The notes below the pieces were generated by a model. The model had not been told where the DNA came from. It did not search any database and saw only the letters and a program-made list of their open reading frames with translations. The translations under genes and the position numbers were made by a program. From Clostridia bacterium (GTDB lineage: Bacteria > Bacillota > Clostridia > TANB77 > UBA1234), in NCBI GenBank assembly GCA_900765095.1, contig CAAFRB010000107.1, positions 1-61,799 on the forward strand: a DNA stretch of 61,799 nt, given 5' to 3'. Below are positions 7,936 to 18,762 of this stretch, in pieces (position 1 is the stretch's first letter; every line of letters starts with the position of its first letter).

Positions 7936-10900
7936 TTACTTTACAGTTATTACTGTTGTGTTTGCACATTTATCATAAGCTTCAATCACATCGCCCGTCT
8001 TTAAAGTTATTCCGTAATCTGATTTCAATTTTGCATAAGATATCTTTCCACCTGTTAATAATACTGTCTTTCCATTTATCTTAATTGCTTGTATTAAATT
8101 GTTTTCTGCATCTGATACTTGAATTTCTGTAGTTCCTAATGTAATCGTTGGTGCATTTAATTCTACTGTGACATCAGTTTCTATTTCTGTAGTAGCTAGC
8201 TTATTGCCAGCTTTATCTGTAATTGCATTCGCATCAAATATTAGATATACAGTACCATCACCTTGAATATTTTCAACTGTTATAATGTAATACTCGCCTC
8301 TCATAAGTAAAGTTCCTTCTTGAGTTGGTCCATATACTACTGGCAATGATATCGATGTAATTTGCATTCCGTAATCTGTTGAATACGTAGTGTTTCCACT
8401 AGAGTCTTTTACCTTCAATTTAATATTTTGTGCTGTAACCTTTTTATTGAAATCATAATTTTCATCTTTTACTAAGAACTTGAATGATGTGCTATTTGTT
8501 CCGTTACTTCCAACATATCTTGTTAATAACAACGTTGTGTCTTGAGCATATTCACTTATATTGCCGACAGTATCTTTTACCCACGCATATAATGTATATG
8601 AACCATCATTACTTGGTAATGTGTATAATACTGTTCCTGTATAAGGCACCCAATCTGTTGAGTTATATACTTGGCTATTTGTAAGCATCTTATCGCTTAT
8701 TAATACGCTTTCAACTCCTGTGTCATCTTCTGCATTTATTTGTATAAATACTTCTCTTGTATATGTATAATCTTCCGTTATATCAAATAATCTAATTACT
8801 GGAACCGAGTCATCAATATTAGCAATGGTTATCTTGTTATCGTATTTTGTTATATTTCCAGCCACATCTTTTACATACAAATAATATGTTCCATTAGCAG
8901 TTATTAATGCATTAAATGTTGTTACATTTTCTACAGATGTTATATTAGTCCAAGATGTTGGAGCTACCGAATTTGTAGATATTGCGTATGCAAGAACTCC
9001 TGAATCTGTATCAGTAACTTTTACTTCAACATTAACGTTCTTTACGTAAACGGTATTGTTATACGTTACCGATGTTATTTCTGGTGCTTTCTTATCTATA
9101 TTGCTTACATATAGTTCTGTAGTAACAACATTGTTATAAATGTCATATACTTTGCATGTATATAATCCATTGCTTGTAACTGCTTCTGTCGCCTTGTTAT
9201 TAGCGTCTAAACTAATTTCTTTGTCTGCAAGCAATACTTTACTAATTCCGCCACCTTCATTTGTTATCTTTATCTCAATTGAAACACTATCATTTGTCCA
9301 TCCAGGTGTTAAATTTACAAGCTCAACTTTCGGTAATTCTATTATCTTAAATTGAACTTCTTTTTCACCAGTGTAGTCATTAATACCTTTTATTATAACT
9401 TTAGCAGTTCCAACAGCTATATTGTCTTTATACTCTATCGTATAATCTGTGCCAACAGTTAATTTTTCTTGTGTCCTTGAATCTGTAACTGTAGCCTCTG
9501 GAGTCTTTGCTGTGCCATCATACATATACACATCTTTAGATAATACAACGTTAAAATCATTTACACTAGTAGCTTGTACTGGTCCTGTTATTGCCTTAAA
9601 TACTTTTGTATTGTAATTTTCTAACTCAGCAGTTACTTCCACATAAATATATTTGCCTACCATTCCTTTTGCAATCACATAACTACTATTAGTTTCACCG
9701 CTTATAACTGTTCCACCTGTTGTAGATTTTGCAGTATTTACATACCACTTATATTCAAGTGTAGCTTTTGTTGGAACTATATTTTCAGTATTTATGCTCA
9801 ATCTCTCTCCATACTTACAATCTCCTGCAATAACAATGCTTCCTGATATATCAGCAGGAATTATATTAAATGTTAATACTATTTCACCATCATACTCTCC
9901 ACAACCTATGATCTTTACACTTGCTGTACCAGCATTAATGTTGTTTGTATATTCTAGAGTATAATCATCCTGTTCAACTAATACTGTATCGCCATCTTTT
10001 ACAGTTACATTTGGTTTAATTTCTGCTCCATTATACACTATTTCAGTTTCATCTAATGTGGCACTTACATCTGCGATATTCTTCTTAACAATCACAACAT
10101 TTCTTGTTAATGTAAGCCTATTAGTTATAGTACCATTTTTCGTTTCTGTTAATGTATATTTAACCCCTTTAGTTCCAGCGGTATCTGTGATAACTGGCAA
10201 TCCTGAAACCGTATAATTAAATCCATATTGTGTATACTCTGATTCATTTGACTTATCAAATCCTGCAATAGTCACACCTGCGTCTGTCGTTTCGTTATAA
10301 ACAGCGCCAACCTTTACATTAACAGGATTATTTCCAAGCATCTCAAACATTGGACGAACTCTATACAAATCCCCATTTGAATCTTTTGCATTTGCAAATA
10401 TTGTTGAATAATTTGTAGCAGCTTCATATAGTTTTTCAGACTCCTCATCAGGTACATAAAGAATTATGTCAGATAAATCTTCCAAGTAAGTTTTTACATC
10501 ACCAGTACCTGTCAACAACTTTATAGCTTGATCAGCCGATGTAATCTTCTTATCCAATATTAAAGCCGTAAGGTTCGTACAACCAATAAACATTCCATAC
10601 ATGCTTGTTACCTTTGTAGTATCAAATCCATCACCTAAGTAGATAGATTTTAAGCTACTACAATTATGGAACATATCTCTTACATTAGTTACATTTGAAG
10701 TATTAAAGTTACCCAAATTTAAAGATTTTAGTTTGTTGCAATTATAAAACATTCTTTCTATGCTCGTTACTTTAGATGTATCAAATCCAGTTAAATCTAA
10801 GCTTTCAAGACTAGTACAGCCAGCAAACATGTTGCCCATCTCAATTGCACTAGATGTATTAAATTTACTTAAATCTAAACGAGTTAATGAACTACAATTG

Positions 10901-13900
10901 TAAAACATTCTGTACATATTTGTAACTTTAGAAACCTCTAAATTGTCAACATTTAATTCTGTTAGACTACTACAATTGTAGAATATATCTTCCATAGTTG
11001 TTACTTTCGCTGTGTTGAAATTAGTTATATCCAAACCTGATAATTTACTACAATTGAAAAATACTCTATACATACTTGTTATATTAGATGTGTCAAAAGT
11101 GCTTACATTCAAGCTTGTTAACTTGCTACAACCAGCAAACATAGAACTCATTTCTGTCATACTAGATGTATTGAAAGTTCCTAAATCCAATGTTACCAGG
11201 CTACTACAATTTTCAAACATCTTATACATAGTAGTAACTTTAGCCGTATTAAAACTACTTACATCTAATTCTCCTAAACTATTGCAATTATAGAACATCT
11301 CTTCAAAGCTTGTTACCTTTGATGTATTAAAATTACTTATATCCAAATAAGTCAATTTAGTATCACCATAAAACATTCTATACATATAGTCTGCATTAGA
11401 AGTATCCAAGCTACTTAAATCTAATTGGCTTAATGATATATCTGCACGGAACATACTACTAAAATTAGTTGCATAACTTGTATCTAAATATTGCAATCCA
11501 TTAATATCTGTACAATTTGCATATCCTCCAAACAAGCCATAAGCATTACTTGCATACATAACTCCATCAGCAGCAAGATGCAAATCATATTTTGTAGAAT
11601 CCTTTGCACTTGTTGTTAACCAAGCATAAGCACTTTGACTATTGTTATCTGATATATTCCACGCTCCACTTGGCAATGGTGAAGGTATTTCGTTATGCAA
11701 TGTTATTGTCAAAACATTATCTCTGTTCGTAGACGAATTCTTAAATATGTACTTATTTACAAACACGTCATCGTAAGTACCCTCACTAATCATAGGTTTT
11801 GAATATATTGGATATGCTAAATAATACCCGTCTGCATCCTTTGTTTTATGAATATATATTCTGTAATTATCTTCTGCATTTGGCGTTCCATAATACACTG
11901 TCGAACTTGCATTATTCTTCAAAATTCCATCATAAAAGTTAAATATACCATCTGAGTGAACTGTATAATTTGGACTTATTAACATCGGTGTTTCTCTAGA
12001 AACATTGCCGTCTTTAGTACCTAATGTTACAGTAGCACTTGAGCCAGTATATATGCATGACCTTTGTGTAGAAGTTATTTTACCACCAGTAATTGATGTT
12101 TCACCAACATTCCAAATAGTAACTCCCGTACCAGTATTATTAATTTCTCCACCTGAAATGTTTAGTTTTCCTTCTACATGTACAGCAGCGCTTGTATTGC
12201 CAATCGATAATTTACCACCTTTAATATTAGTAGTACCATTATTCCAGTTGTTTATCAAACCTTGGTCAGGACTATTTGTTACTATATTACCACCATTTAC
12301 AGTAAGTTCTCCTCCATAATTGTTGATTGCTACTTTAATAGTTCCTGTAATTGTTCCACCATTTATTATTACTGTAGAAGCATTATTAAATATCGCACTT
12401 TCAGCGCCAGCAATAAGATTACCGCTATTTATTGTTAATGTTCCTGATGAATTCTTTACAACCTCAGTTCCACTAACATTCTTTATAGTAGCCTCTTCAA
12501 TTGTCATTACAGAATAGTTTTTAAAACCAGCCTTAGCAGCAAAATTTATAGTTCCATTTCCAATAATCTTTAATGTATTTCTGTTTTTTATTATGTATGG
12601 TAAAGTTACTTGCATTCCATTTGTATCAATCGTAATTTCTTTATTTACGTTAATATCACTTGGACTTGCATCATTAACATCTTCCATTACCTTAATCAAA
12701 TCGCCATTATTTGCAGCATCAACTGCATTCTTTAGAATTTCGTAATAAGCTCCTGTTGTTACATTGCAATAATTTCCTTTCAAAACTTCAACAACTTGAG
12801 TTGCTCTCATTATTTCGGTTCCGTTTCTTAATACTCTATATGTAACATTGTACGTTCCAGACTTTGTCGCATCAACGTTATCCTCTATCTTTTCTATCGT
12901 ATAACCAATAGCTGTATATACCGCACTTTCACATCCAGCAACAGTAACCGGACTATTACTGTATGTTTGGCCAATCAAAACTTCAATTTTCGAACCATCT
13001 ACAAACTCAAGTATTGGTCTAATTCTATCACTACCAAATTGCGTACTGCAACTTGAATCACTTTCGAAAGTAGTTTCTACTGTAGTGTTATTTACATACA
13101 ATACTACCTTACTCATACTAGATAAATTAGTAGTAGCATCCACTATTAACGGCGTGGTACGAGTTGTAACAATAGACATACTTGTCTGATTAAACATATT
13201 ATTTCCAATCAATCTATCAAAGTTATCGCCTAACAATAGAATTTTCATTCTCGTATCATTGTGGAACATGTTATCCATATTAGTAACTTTCGATGTATTA
13301 AAGTTAGATAAATCCAAAGTAGTAAACTTGTTGCAATTCCAGAACATCATCTGCATATTAGTTACATTCGATGTGTCAAAATTAGTAACATCTATACTTG
13401 TCAATCCGTCACAGTTGTAGAACATCATACTCATATCAGTTGCACTAGAAGTATCAAACTTAGAAACATCTATGCTAGTCAATTTCTTACAAGACATAAA
13501 CATTACAGCAAAAGATTGTACATTAGATGTATTAAATTTAGAGACATCTACATTAGTTAATTCATAACAATTCCAGAACATATCTCTCATGTTTGTAACA
13601 ACACCTGTATCTAGCATAGTTAATCCATTTATTGTAGTTAAAGTAGTATAGTGATTAAACATACCACCACAATTTTCGGGAGCTTGTATTACAGTATCAT
13701 CAGCACCAATATATAAATCGTATTTTCCAGACTTAGTAGATGGAACTACCCAAGCAAGCACTTGCATATCACCATTGTTGTATGAAACATCCCAGCTTGC
13801 TTCTGCTGTACTTGGAATATTTTTATTACCAACAAAAGAAAGTGTATCAATCAAGTCAGCAGTATATTTCTTATTACCAGATCTCTTCGCACCAATTGCG

Positions 13901-16900
13901 TAATATATATATGAACTAGAGCTGCTATCATATTCACTACTCTCTCTCTTCATTAGCTTTGGTGTACCAACTACTTTTACATCTCTTGTGGCTGTCATTC
14001 CATTTGTTGTTGTTCCATTTTCCGTCTTTGTTAAAGTGTATGTTACTTGCTTTGTGCCAACAGATGATGTATCTACTGGTAAACCAGTTGTTGTGTAGTT
14101 ATATCCATATTGAGTATACTCGCTTGCATTTGCCTTACCAAATCCAGCAATAGTTACACCAGCATCATCAGCAACATCATACATTTTACCAGTTCTTGCT
14201 TTAGCTGGATTTTCTCCAGCAATTTCAAGCAAAGGACGAATTCTGTATAAATCATCTGAAGTATCTTTGCTATGCTTGAACTCTGTAGTATAGTTAATTG
14301 CTTTTTCATATAATTTTTCACTGGCTACATCAGGTACATAAAGAACAGCACTTGATAAACTATTCAAACCTGTACCAGTTAACAATTTCATCGCTTGGTC
14401 TGATGATGTAATACCCTTGTCTAATATAATCGCAGTAAGACTTGAACAACCAGAGAACATATCTGCCATATCGGTAACATTACTTGTGTTAAAGTCACTT
14501 AAATCAATAGTTGTTAGTACTTTACAATTTTTAAATAATGAATTTGTGCTTACAAGACTTGATGTATCTAAACTTGTCATATCTATATTTTTTAGACTCG
14601 TACAGCCTTCAAACATACCTTTGGCATGAAGCCTAGATTTACCCATGTATTCTACTTTGCTAGTATCAATTCCTTTCATGTTTACACTTGTAAGAGAACT
14701 ACATTCAGCAAATAAAGCTTCCATAGTTGTTACATTGCTTGTGTCTAACATGCTTATATCAATAGTCGTTAAGCTCGAACTTCCACTAAACATCCAGCTC
14801 ATATCTTTCACAATGCTTGTATCCAAATACTCCATACCCTCAATAGAAGTTAGTTTTGCAAAATTCGAAAATAAGTCACAACCAACAGTAACTTTAATGA
14901 TATCTCCAGCAACAATGTATAATGTATGAGTTGAACCATCATTATTTAAAGTTAAATAAGCATAAACACTTCCTTTAGATTCATCAGCAGAAACATCCCA
15001 TTTACCATTTTCAATATAAGATGTTGGTGCGTTTGCAAAACTATTCAAAATAATCATTTTGGTAACAGTATTTTTACTAAATGAGCTTCCCAAAATATTA
15101 GCTGACGTTGGAGCCATCAAAACCGGTCTGCCAACACTAACTGTTCTTGTAACAATTTCTTTTCTAGGTGTAGATTCTCCATCTACATTATATGTTAAAG
15201 TATAAGTAACTGTATATTCACCCTTTTTAGATGTGTCAACATTACTTGTTGACGTCAACTTGTAACCATATTGTGTATAATAACTTTCATTAGCTTTATC
15301 AAAACCACCGACTGTTGCCCCAGCATCAACATAGGTACTACCTATACCAATATTTACTTTTTCATCTCCAACAAGTTCAAGAACTGCTCTTATTCTATTA
15401 GCACCAAACGTACTTAAAATATTCGAATCTGCTTCATATAATGATTCAGAAGCATTTGGAACATACAAATTAGTTCTTGTTGTTCCATAATAATAACTGT
15501 TTAATTCAAAGTTACTAAAACAATCTTTGCTTTGTGCAAAAATTGTTATTAAGTTATTGTTCTTATTAAATATACTACTACCTTTAAATGAGCTAAATTT
15601 TGGTCCAAGTAAAATTGTTTTTAATGTTCCTGCTCCTACAAACATAAAACTTATGTCTGCAGAGGTTGTATCGAATTTGCTTAAATTAAGTGATGTTAAA
15701 CTTGTACAACCATTAAACATACTTCTCATATCTGTAACTTTTGATGTGTTAAAGTTTTCAACACCTTTTATTTCCACAAGTGCACTGCTTGATTCGAAAA
15801 GACTAAGCATGGTCGTAACATTTGAAGTATCAAATCCACTTAAGTCAATTTTTTCAAGTCTAGTACAACCCTTAAACACAGCATTCATATTATTAATACT
15901 TCTAGCTGTTGTGCCAGTCAAGTTTATACTAACAACATTTTCACAACAATTGAAAGCTTGTTTCATATCTGTTACTTTATCCAAATTCAAATTGCTCATG
16001 TCAATACTTTCTATTGCAGTGCAACCTAAAAACATTGAGTTCATACTTTTCAAGCTAGATGTATTCATTCCTCTAAAATCAACACTTAAAAGATTAGTAC
16101 AGTTTTGAAACATACCTCTACTATTGTTTCTTGCTTTGCCCATATATTCTACTTTGCTAGTATCAATTCCTTTCATGTTTACACTAGTCAAAGATGTGCA
16201 ATTGGAGAACATCGCTTCCATATTTGTAACATTTGAAGTATCAAACATACTGATATCAATGCTAGTAATACTAGAAGAATCACAAAACATCCAACTCATA
16301 TCTGTTATTTTGCTTGTATTCAAATATTCCATGCCTTCAATAGAAGTACAATTAGTATAATGAGAGAACATGTCTAATCCGACAGTCATTTCAATGGTAT
16401 CACTAGCCACAACATACAATGTATGTGTTGTGCCATCATTATTTAAAGTTAAATATGCATAAACACTTCCCTCATATCCTGTTTCAGAAATATCCCATTT
16501 ACCATTTTCAATATAAGACGTTGGTGCGTTTGCAAAACTATTCAAAATAACAAATCTCGTAACTGTGCTTTTGTTAAACGAACTGCCAAAAATATTAGCA
16601 GATGTTGGTGCCATCAAAACCGGTTTGTTAACTTTAACTGTTCTTGTAACAGTTTCCGTTCTAGGAGTGGATTCTCCATATACCGAATAAGTCAATGTAT
16701 ATGTAACCTCGTAAGTTCCTTGTTTAGATGTATTTACATTATTAGTTGAAGTTAATTTGTATCCGTACTTTCCATACTCATTAACATCATCCATTCCTGC
16801 CACCGTTGCGCCCTTATCTTCATATTGAACATTTAGAGTGCCATTATCAGTAGTTGGCCCTTTAAGAGCAAGAATTGGTTTAATTCTGCCGTTACTAAAT

Positions 16901-18150
16901 AAACTTGTAATAGTTTGATCAGCATTATATTCTTCTTCTAAATTACTTGGTACATACAAAACAACTGTAGAATTTGCATAATTAACACTATCTCCCAAAT
17001 TGATAGGTGTTGCACTTTGAGCAATAATAGCTTTTAGGCTATCACATTTGTTTATACAACTAGAGCCAATAAGGTTAGTAACTTTTGAACCTAATACTAA
17101 TGTTTTTAATGAGGTTGTACTTAATAAATAATTTACCATATTAGGTGAACTTGTTGTATCAAAGTTTCTCAAATCAAGACTTGTTAAACTATTACAATTA
17201 TAAAACATTGACCCCATATTTGTTACATTGGATGTATTAAAGTTATTTAAATTTATATTTGTTAAACTGGTACAATAATAAAACATTTTTTCCATATTCG
17301 TTACTTTACTAGTATCGAAATTATTCAAATTTAAATTTGTTAAACTGGTACAATAATAAAACATTTTTTCCATATTCGTTACTTTACTAGTATCGAAATT
17401 ATCCAAATTTAAATTTGTCAAACTGTTACAATTATAAAACATTATGCTCATATCAGTAACATTTTCTGTATTGAAACTACTTAAATTTAGATTGACTATA
17501 TTTTTAGATCCATCAAACATTGATTTCATGCTAATTACTTTCGATGTATCAAAAGCTGTTAAATCCAAATCAACCAAACTTGTACAATATCCAAACATTA
17601 CATGCATGTAAGTAATATTAGATGTCACAAAGTTTTTTAAATCTAAACTAGTTAAAGCATTACAGCCAAAAAACATATAACCTGCATTTGTGGCATTCTG
17701 AGTAGCAAGATTTTTTAAATTATTTATGCTAGCGCAGTTAGTATAATTTCTAAATAATCCATACGAATTACTTGGTGCTTCTATTTGTGCACTATCTGCA
17801 CCTATATATAAATCGTACTTCGTCGAGTCTTCTGAATTAGGTATTACCCATGCAATTACTTCACCATCTCCACTTGTATAAGACACATCCCAGCTTGCTT
17901 CAGCTGTGCTTGGAACATTCTTATTTGTTACAAAAGTAATTGAATTTATCAAGTCGGCTGTATATTTAGTATTGCCAGATCTACTTGCGCCTATCGCATA
18001 GTATACATCTCCCGATCCACTAACATATACACTACCTTCTCTTACCATTAACCTTGGCGTTCCTGCCGCGTGTGTCGTTTTACCCCCAAACGAAATAGTA
18101 AGCGTAGCTATTAACATTAAGATAAATCCAATTACTTTTTTCTTTTGCAT
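7936..18150 (-). CDS. Giant BspA/DUF285 leucine-rich-repeat surface protein (3404 aa)
   Basis: A secreted protein with a signal peptide ending near residue 29 (TTHAAG). It has five blocks built from about 40 copies of a ~25-residue DUF285/BspA-type repeat of the form FDTSNVTNMEAMFSNCTSL. Blocks start near residues 120, 590, 1090, 1470 and 2170. Each opens with a related ~80-residue domain (PVLMAPTSANI or PKLM-type) and most close with an Ig-like domain (TVAGFDKANE, QYGYK, VTYTLT). Residues ~1790-2070 instead form a beta-helix-like stretch rich in INGGTITGT-type turns. The last ~700 residues are MBG/Ig-like domains. No LPXTG, SLH or other anchor is visible, so the attachment mode is unknown. 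BspA relatives bind host matrix proteins or other cells; adhesion here is inference. Initiation is clear (AGGAGG 8 bases before the ATG), with a strong promoter at 18294-18322. Confidence 0.85.
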   Translation of the reverse strand: MQKKKVIGFILMLIATLTISFGGKTTHAAGTPRLMVREGSVYVSGSGDVYYAIGASRSGNTKYTADLINSITFVTNKNVPSTAEASWDVSYTSGDGEVIAWVIPNSEDSTKYDLYIGADSAQIEAPSNSYGLFRNYTNCASINNLKNLATQNATNAGYMFFGCNALTSLDLKNFVTSNITYMHVMFGYCTSLVDLDLTAFDTSKVISMKSMFDGSKNIVNLNLSSFNTENVTDMSIMFYNCNSLTNLNLDNFDTSKVTNMEKMFYYCTSLTNLNLNNFDTSKVTNMEKMFYYCTSLTNINLNNFNTSNVTNMGSMFYNCNSLTSLDLRNFDTTSSPNMVNYLLSTTSLKTLVLGSKVTNLIGSSCINKCDSLKAIIAQSATPINLGDSVNYANSTVVLYVPSNLEEEYNADQTITSLFSNGRIKPILALKGPTTDNGTLNVQYEDKGATVAGMDDVNEYGKYGYKLTSTNNVNTSKQGTYEVTYTLTYSVYGESTPRTETVTRTVKVNKPVLMAPTSANIFGSSFNKSTVTRFVILNSFANAPTSYIENGKWDISETGYEGSVYAYLTLNNDGTTHTLYVVASDTIEMTVGLDMFSHYTNCTSIEGMEYLNTSKITDMSWMFCDSSSITSIDISMFDTSNVTNMEAMFSNCTSLTSVNMKGIDTSKVEYMGKARNNSRGMFQNCTNLLSVDFRGMNTSSLKSMNSMFLGCTAIESIDMSNLNLDKVTDMKQAFNCCENVVSINLTGTTARSINNMNAVFKGCTRLEKIDLSGFDTSNVTTMLSLFESSSALVEIKGVENFNTSKVTDMRSMFNGCTSLTSLNLSKFDTTSADISFMFVGAGTLKTILLGPKFSSFKGSSIFNKNNNLITIFAQSKDCFSNFELNSYYYGTTRTNLYVPNASESLYEADSNILSTFGANRIRAVLELVGDEKVNIGIGSTYVDAGATVGGFDKANESYYTQYGYKLTSTSNVDTSKKGEYTVTYTLTYNVDGESTPRKEIVTRTVSVGRPVLMAPTSANILGSSFSKNTVTKMIILNSFANAPTSYIENGKWDVSADESKGSVYAYLTLNNDGSTHTLYIVAGDIIKVTVGCDLFSNFAKLTSIEGMEYLDTSIVKDMSWMFSGSSSLTTIDISMLDTSNVTTMEALFAECSSLTSVNMKGIDTSKVEYMGKSRLHAKGMFEGCTSLKNIDMTSLDTSSLVSTNSLFKNCKVLTTIDLSDFNTSNVTDMADMFSGCSSLTAIILDKGITSSDQAMKLLTGTGLNSLSSAVLYVPDVASEKLYEKAINYTTEFKHSKDTSDDLYRIRPLLEIAGENPAKARTGKMYDVADDAGVTIAGFGKANASEYTQYGYNYTTTGLPVDTSSVGTKQVTYTLTKTENGTTTNGMTATRDVKVVGTPKLMKRESSEYDSSSSSYIYYAIGAKRSGNKKYTADLIDTLSFVGNKNIPSTAEASWDVSYNNGDMQVLAWVVPSTKSGKYDLYIGADDTVIQAPENCGGMFNHYTTLTTINGLTMLDTGVVTNMRDMFWNCYELTNVDVSKFNTSNVQSFAVMFMSCKKLTSIDVSKFDTSSATDMSMMFYNCDGLTSIDVTNFDTSNVTNMQMMFWNCNKFTTLDLSNFNTSKVTNMDNMFHNDTRMKILLLGDNFDRLIGNNMFNQTSMSIVTTRTTPLIVDATTNLSSMSKVVLYVNNTTVETTFESDSSCSTQFGSDRIRPILEFVDGSKIEVLIGQTYSNSPVTVAGCESAVYTAIGYTIEKIEDNVDATKSGTYNVTYRVLRNGTEIMRATQVVEVLKGNYCNVTTGAYYEILKNAVDAANNGDLIKVMEDVNDASPSDINVNKEITIDTNGMQVTLPYIIKNRNTLKIIGNGTINFAAKAGFKNYSVMTIEEATIKNVSGTEVVKNSSGTLTINSGNLIAGAESAIFNNASTVIINGGTITGTIKVAINNYGGELTVNGGNIVTNSPDQGLINNWNNGTTNIKGGKLSIGNTSAAVHVEGKLNISGGEINNTGTGVTIWNVGETSITGGKITSTQRSCIYTGSSATVTLGTKDGNVSRETPMLISPNYTVHSDGIFNFYDGILKNNASSTVYYGTPNAEDNYRIYIHKTKDADGYYLAYPIYSKPMISEGTYDDVFVNKYIFKNSSTNRDNVLTITLHNEIPSPLPSGAWNISDNNSQSAYAWLTTSAKDSTKYDLHLAADGVMYASNAYGLFGGYANCTDINGLQYLDTSYATNFSSMFRADISLSQLDLSSLDTSNADYMYRMFYGDTKLTYLDISNFNTSKVTSFEEMFYNCNSLGELDVSSFNTAKVTTMYKMFENCSSLVTLDLGTFNTSSMTEMSSMFAGCSKLTSLNVSTFDTSNITSMYRVFFNCSKLSGLDITNFNTAKVTTMEDIFYNCSSLTELNVDNLEVSKVTNMYRMFYNCSSLTRLDLSKFNTSSAIEMGNMFAGCTSLESLDLTGFDTSKVTSIERMFYNCNKLKSLNLGNFNTSNVTNVRDMFHNCSSLKSIYLGDGFDTTKVTSMYGMFIGCTNLTALILDKKITSADQAIKLLTGTGDVKTYLEDLSDIILYVPDEESEKLYEAATNYSTIFANAKDSNGDLYRVRPMFEMLGNNPVNVKVGAVYNETTDAGVTIAGFDKSNESEYTQYGFNYTVSGLPVITDTAGTKGVKYTLTETKNGTITNRLTLTRNVVIVKKNIADVSATLDETEIVYNGAEIKPNVTVKDGDTVLVEQDDYTLEYTNNINAGTASVKIIGCGEYDGEIVLTFNIIPADISGSIVIAGDCKYGERLSINTENIVPTKATLEYKWYVNTAKSTTGGTVISGETNSSYVIAKGMVGKYIYVEVTAELENYNTKVFKAITGPVQATSVNDFNVVLSKDVYMYDGTAKTPEATVTDSRTQEKLTVGTDYTIEYKDNIAVGTAKVIIKGINDYTGEKEVQFKIIELPKVELVNLTPGWTNDSVSIEIKITNEGGGISKVLLADKEISLDANNKATEAVTSNGLYTCKVYDIYNNVVTTELYVSNIDKKAPEITSVTYNNTVYVKNVNVEVKVTDTDSGVLAYAISTNSVAPTSWTNITSVENVTTFNALITANGTYYLYVKDVAGNITKYDNKITIANIDDSVPVIRLFDITEDYTYTREVFIQINAEDDTGVESVLISDKMLTNSQVYNSTDWVPYTGTVLYTLPSNDGSYTLYAWVKDTVGNISEYAQDTTLLLTRYVGSNGTNSTSFKFLVKDENYDFNKKVTAQNIKLKVKDSSGNTTYSTDYGMQITSISLPVVYGPTQEGTLLMRGEYYIITVENIQGDGTVYLIFDANAITDKAGNKLATTEIETDVTVELNAPTITLGTTEIQVSDAENNLIQAIKINGKTVLLTGGKISYAKLKSDYGITLKTGDVIEAYDKCANTTVITVK
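17261..17416 (-). repeat. Near-perfect 78-bp tandem duplication inside the LRR gene
   Basis: Bases 17261-17338 and 17339-17416 match at 77 of 78 positions, each coding one 26-residue DUF285 unit (FDTSKVTNMEKMFYYCTSL plus seven more residues). Neighbouring units are much more divergent at the DNA level, so this duplication is recent. Confidence 0.9.
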
Positions 18151-18293
18151 GGTTTGTACCTCCTACAATAATCTTTTAATATGCTTTATTGAAACAGCAA
18201 CTTGACACGTTTTCTCATTTGTTTTTTCTCAAAGTGAGATTATATTTTCTTGAAATCAATACTCGCTAGTATCCTACTTTCTCTTTAAGTCAA

Positions 18294-18322
18294 ATTATAG
18301 CGAGTCAAATAAACTTTGTAAA
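18294..18322 (-). promoter_or_regulatory. Sigma-A promoter of the giant surface-protein gene
   Basis: On the minus strand TTTACA (18317-18322) and a perfect TATAAT (18294-18299) are spaced by 17 bases. Transcription would start near 18287, leaving a leader of about 135 bases before the ATG. Confidence 0.75.
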
Positions 18323-18633
18323 CACACGCACACGCGTGAATATAGATATAAGTAGGGTTTGAAAGATTTACCAACACTTTTTTCGCTTACGGAAGGTCTT
18401 TTTAAGATATTTACTTTTTGATTATATATCGAGTTATATTAAATTTAAGTTACTGTTTTGTTACAGCAATATTACAAGTGCTGTATTATTTTTGTAATAT
18501 TTCAACTAAAAGTGTATATCCGTAGGTATTTATGTTACTTTTCGTTAAACACTTATACCAAAATTTTCTATTTAAATTAAATATTTTTACATAACAGGAA
18601 GATATGTTTAATGTTTATTAATTTGTTTTTTTA
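18323..18633. other. Intergenic region upstream of the giant gene, no gene seen
   Basis: About 300 AT-rich bases with no open frame. The alternating run CACACGCACACGCGTG lies at 18324-18339, just upstream of the -35 box, and could be a regulator site. I could not match the stretch to any riboswitch family I know. Confidence 0.4.
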
Positions 18634-18688
18634 CAAAAAAAATAACTGAAGTAAAAAGTTATTTTAGTAACTTAATACTTCAGTTATT
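18634..18688 (-). terminator. Intrinsic terminator of the acpS-metG-tatD-trpS operon
   Basis: On the minus strand AATAACTGAAGTA pairs perfectly with TACTTCAGTTATT over 13 positions. An inner AAGTTA/TAACTT stem sits in the loop, and a run of T follows. It lies about 75 bases past the trpS stop. Confidence 0.9.
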
Positions 18689-18762
18689 TATATGTATACT
18701 CTCTTATATATTTTCTTGTTGTTCAACCAATTCGTACTAGCGTTATATTATAATTATAATAC

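Noticed and set aside
10061..17600. Long plus-strand open frames inside the giant LRR gene
   Set aside because: They arise from the repetitive, leucine-coding pattern on the other strand and show only low-complexity Leu/Val/Ser sequence.
18151..18480. Riboswitch (c-di-GMP type) in the giant gene's leader
   Set aside because: I looked for the conserved aptamer motifs on the minus strand and did not find them.
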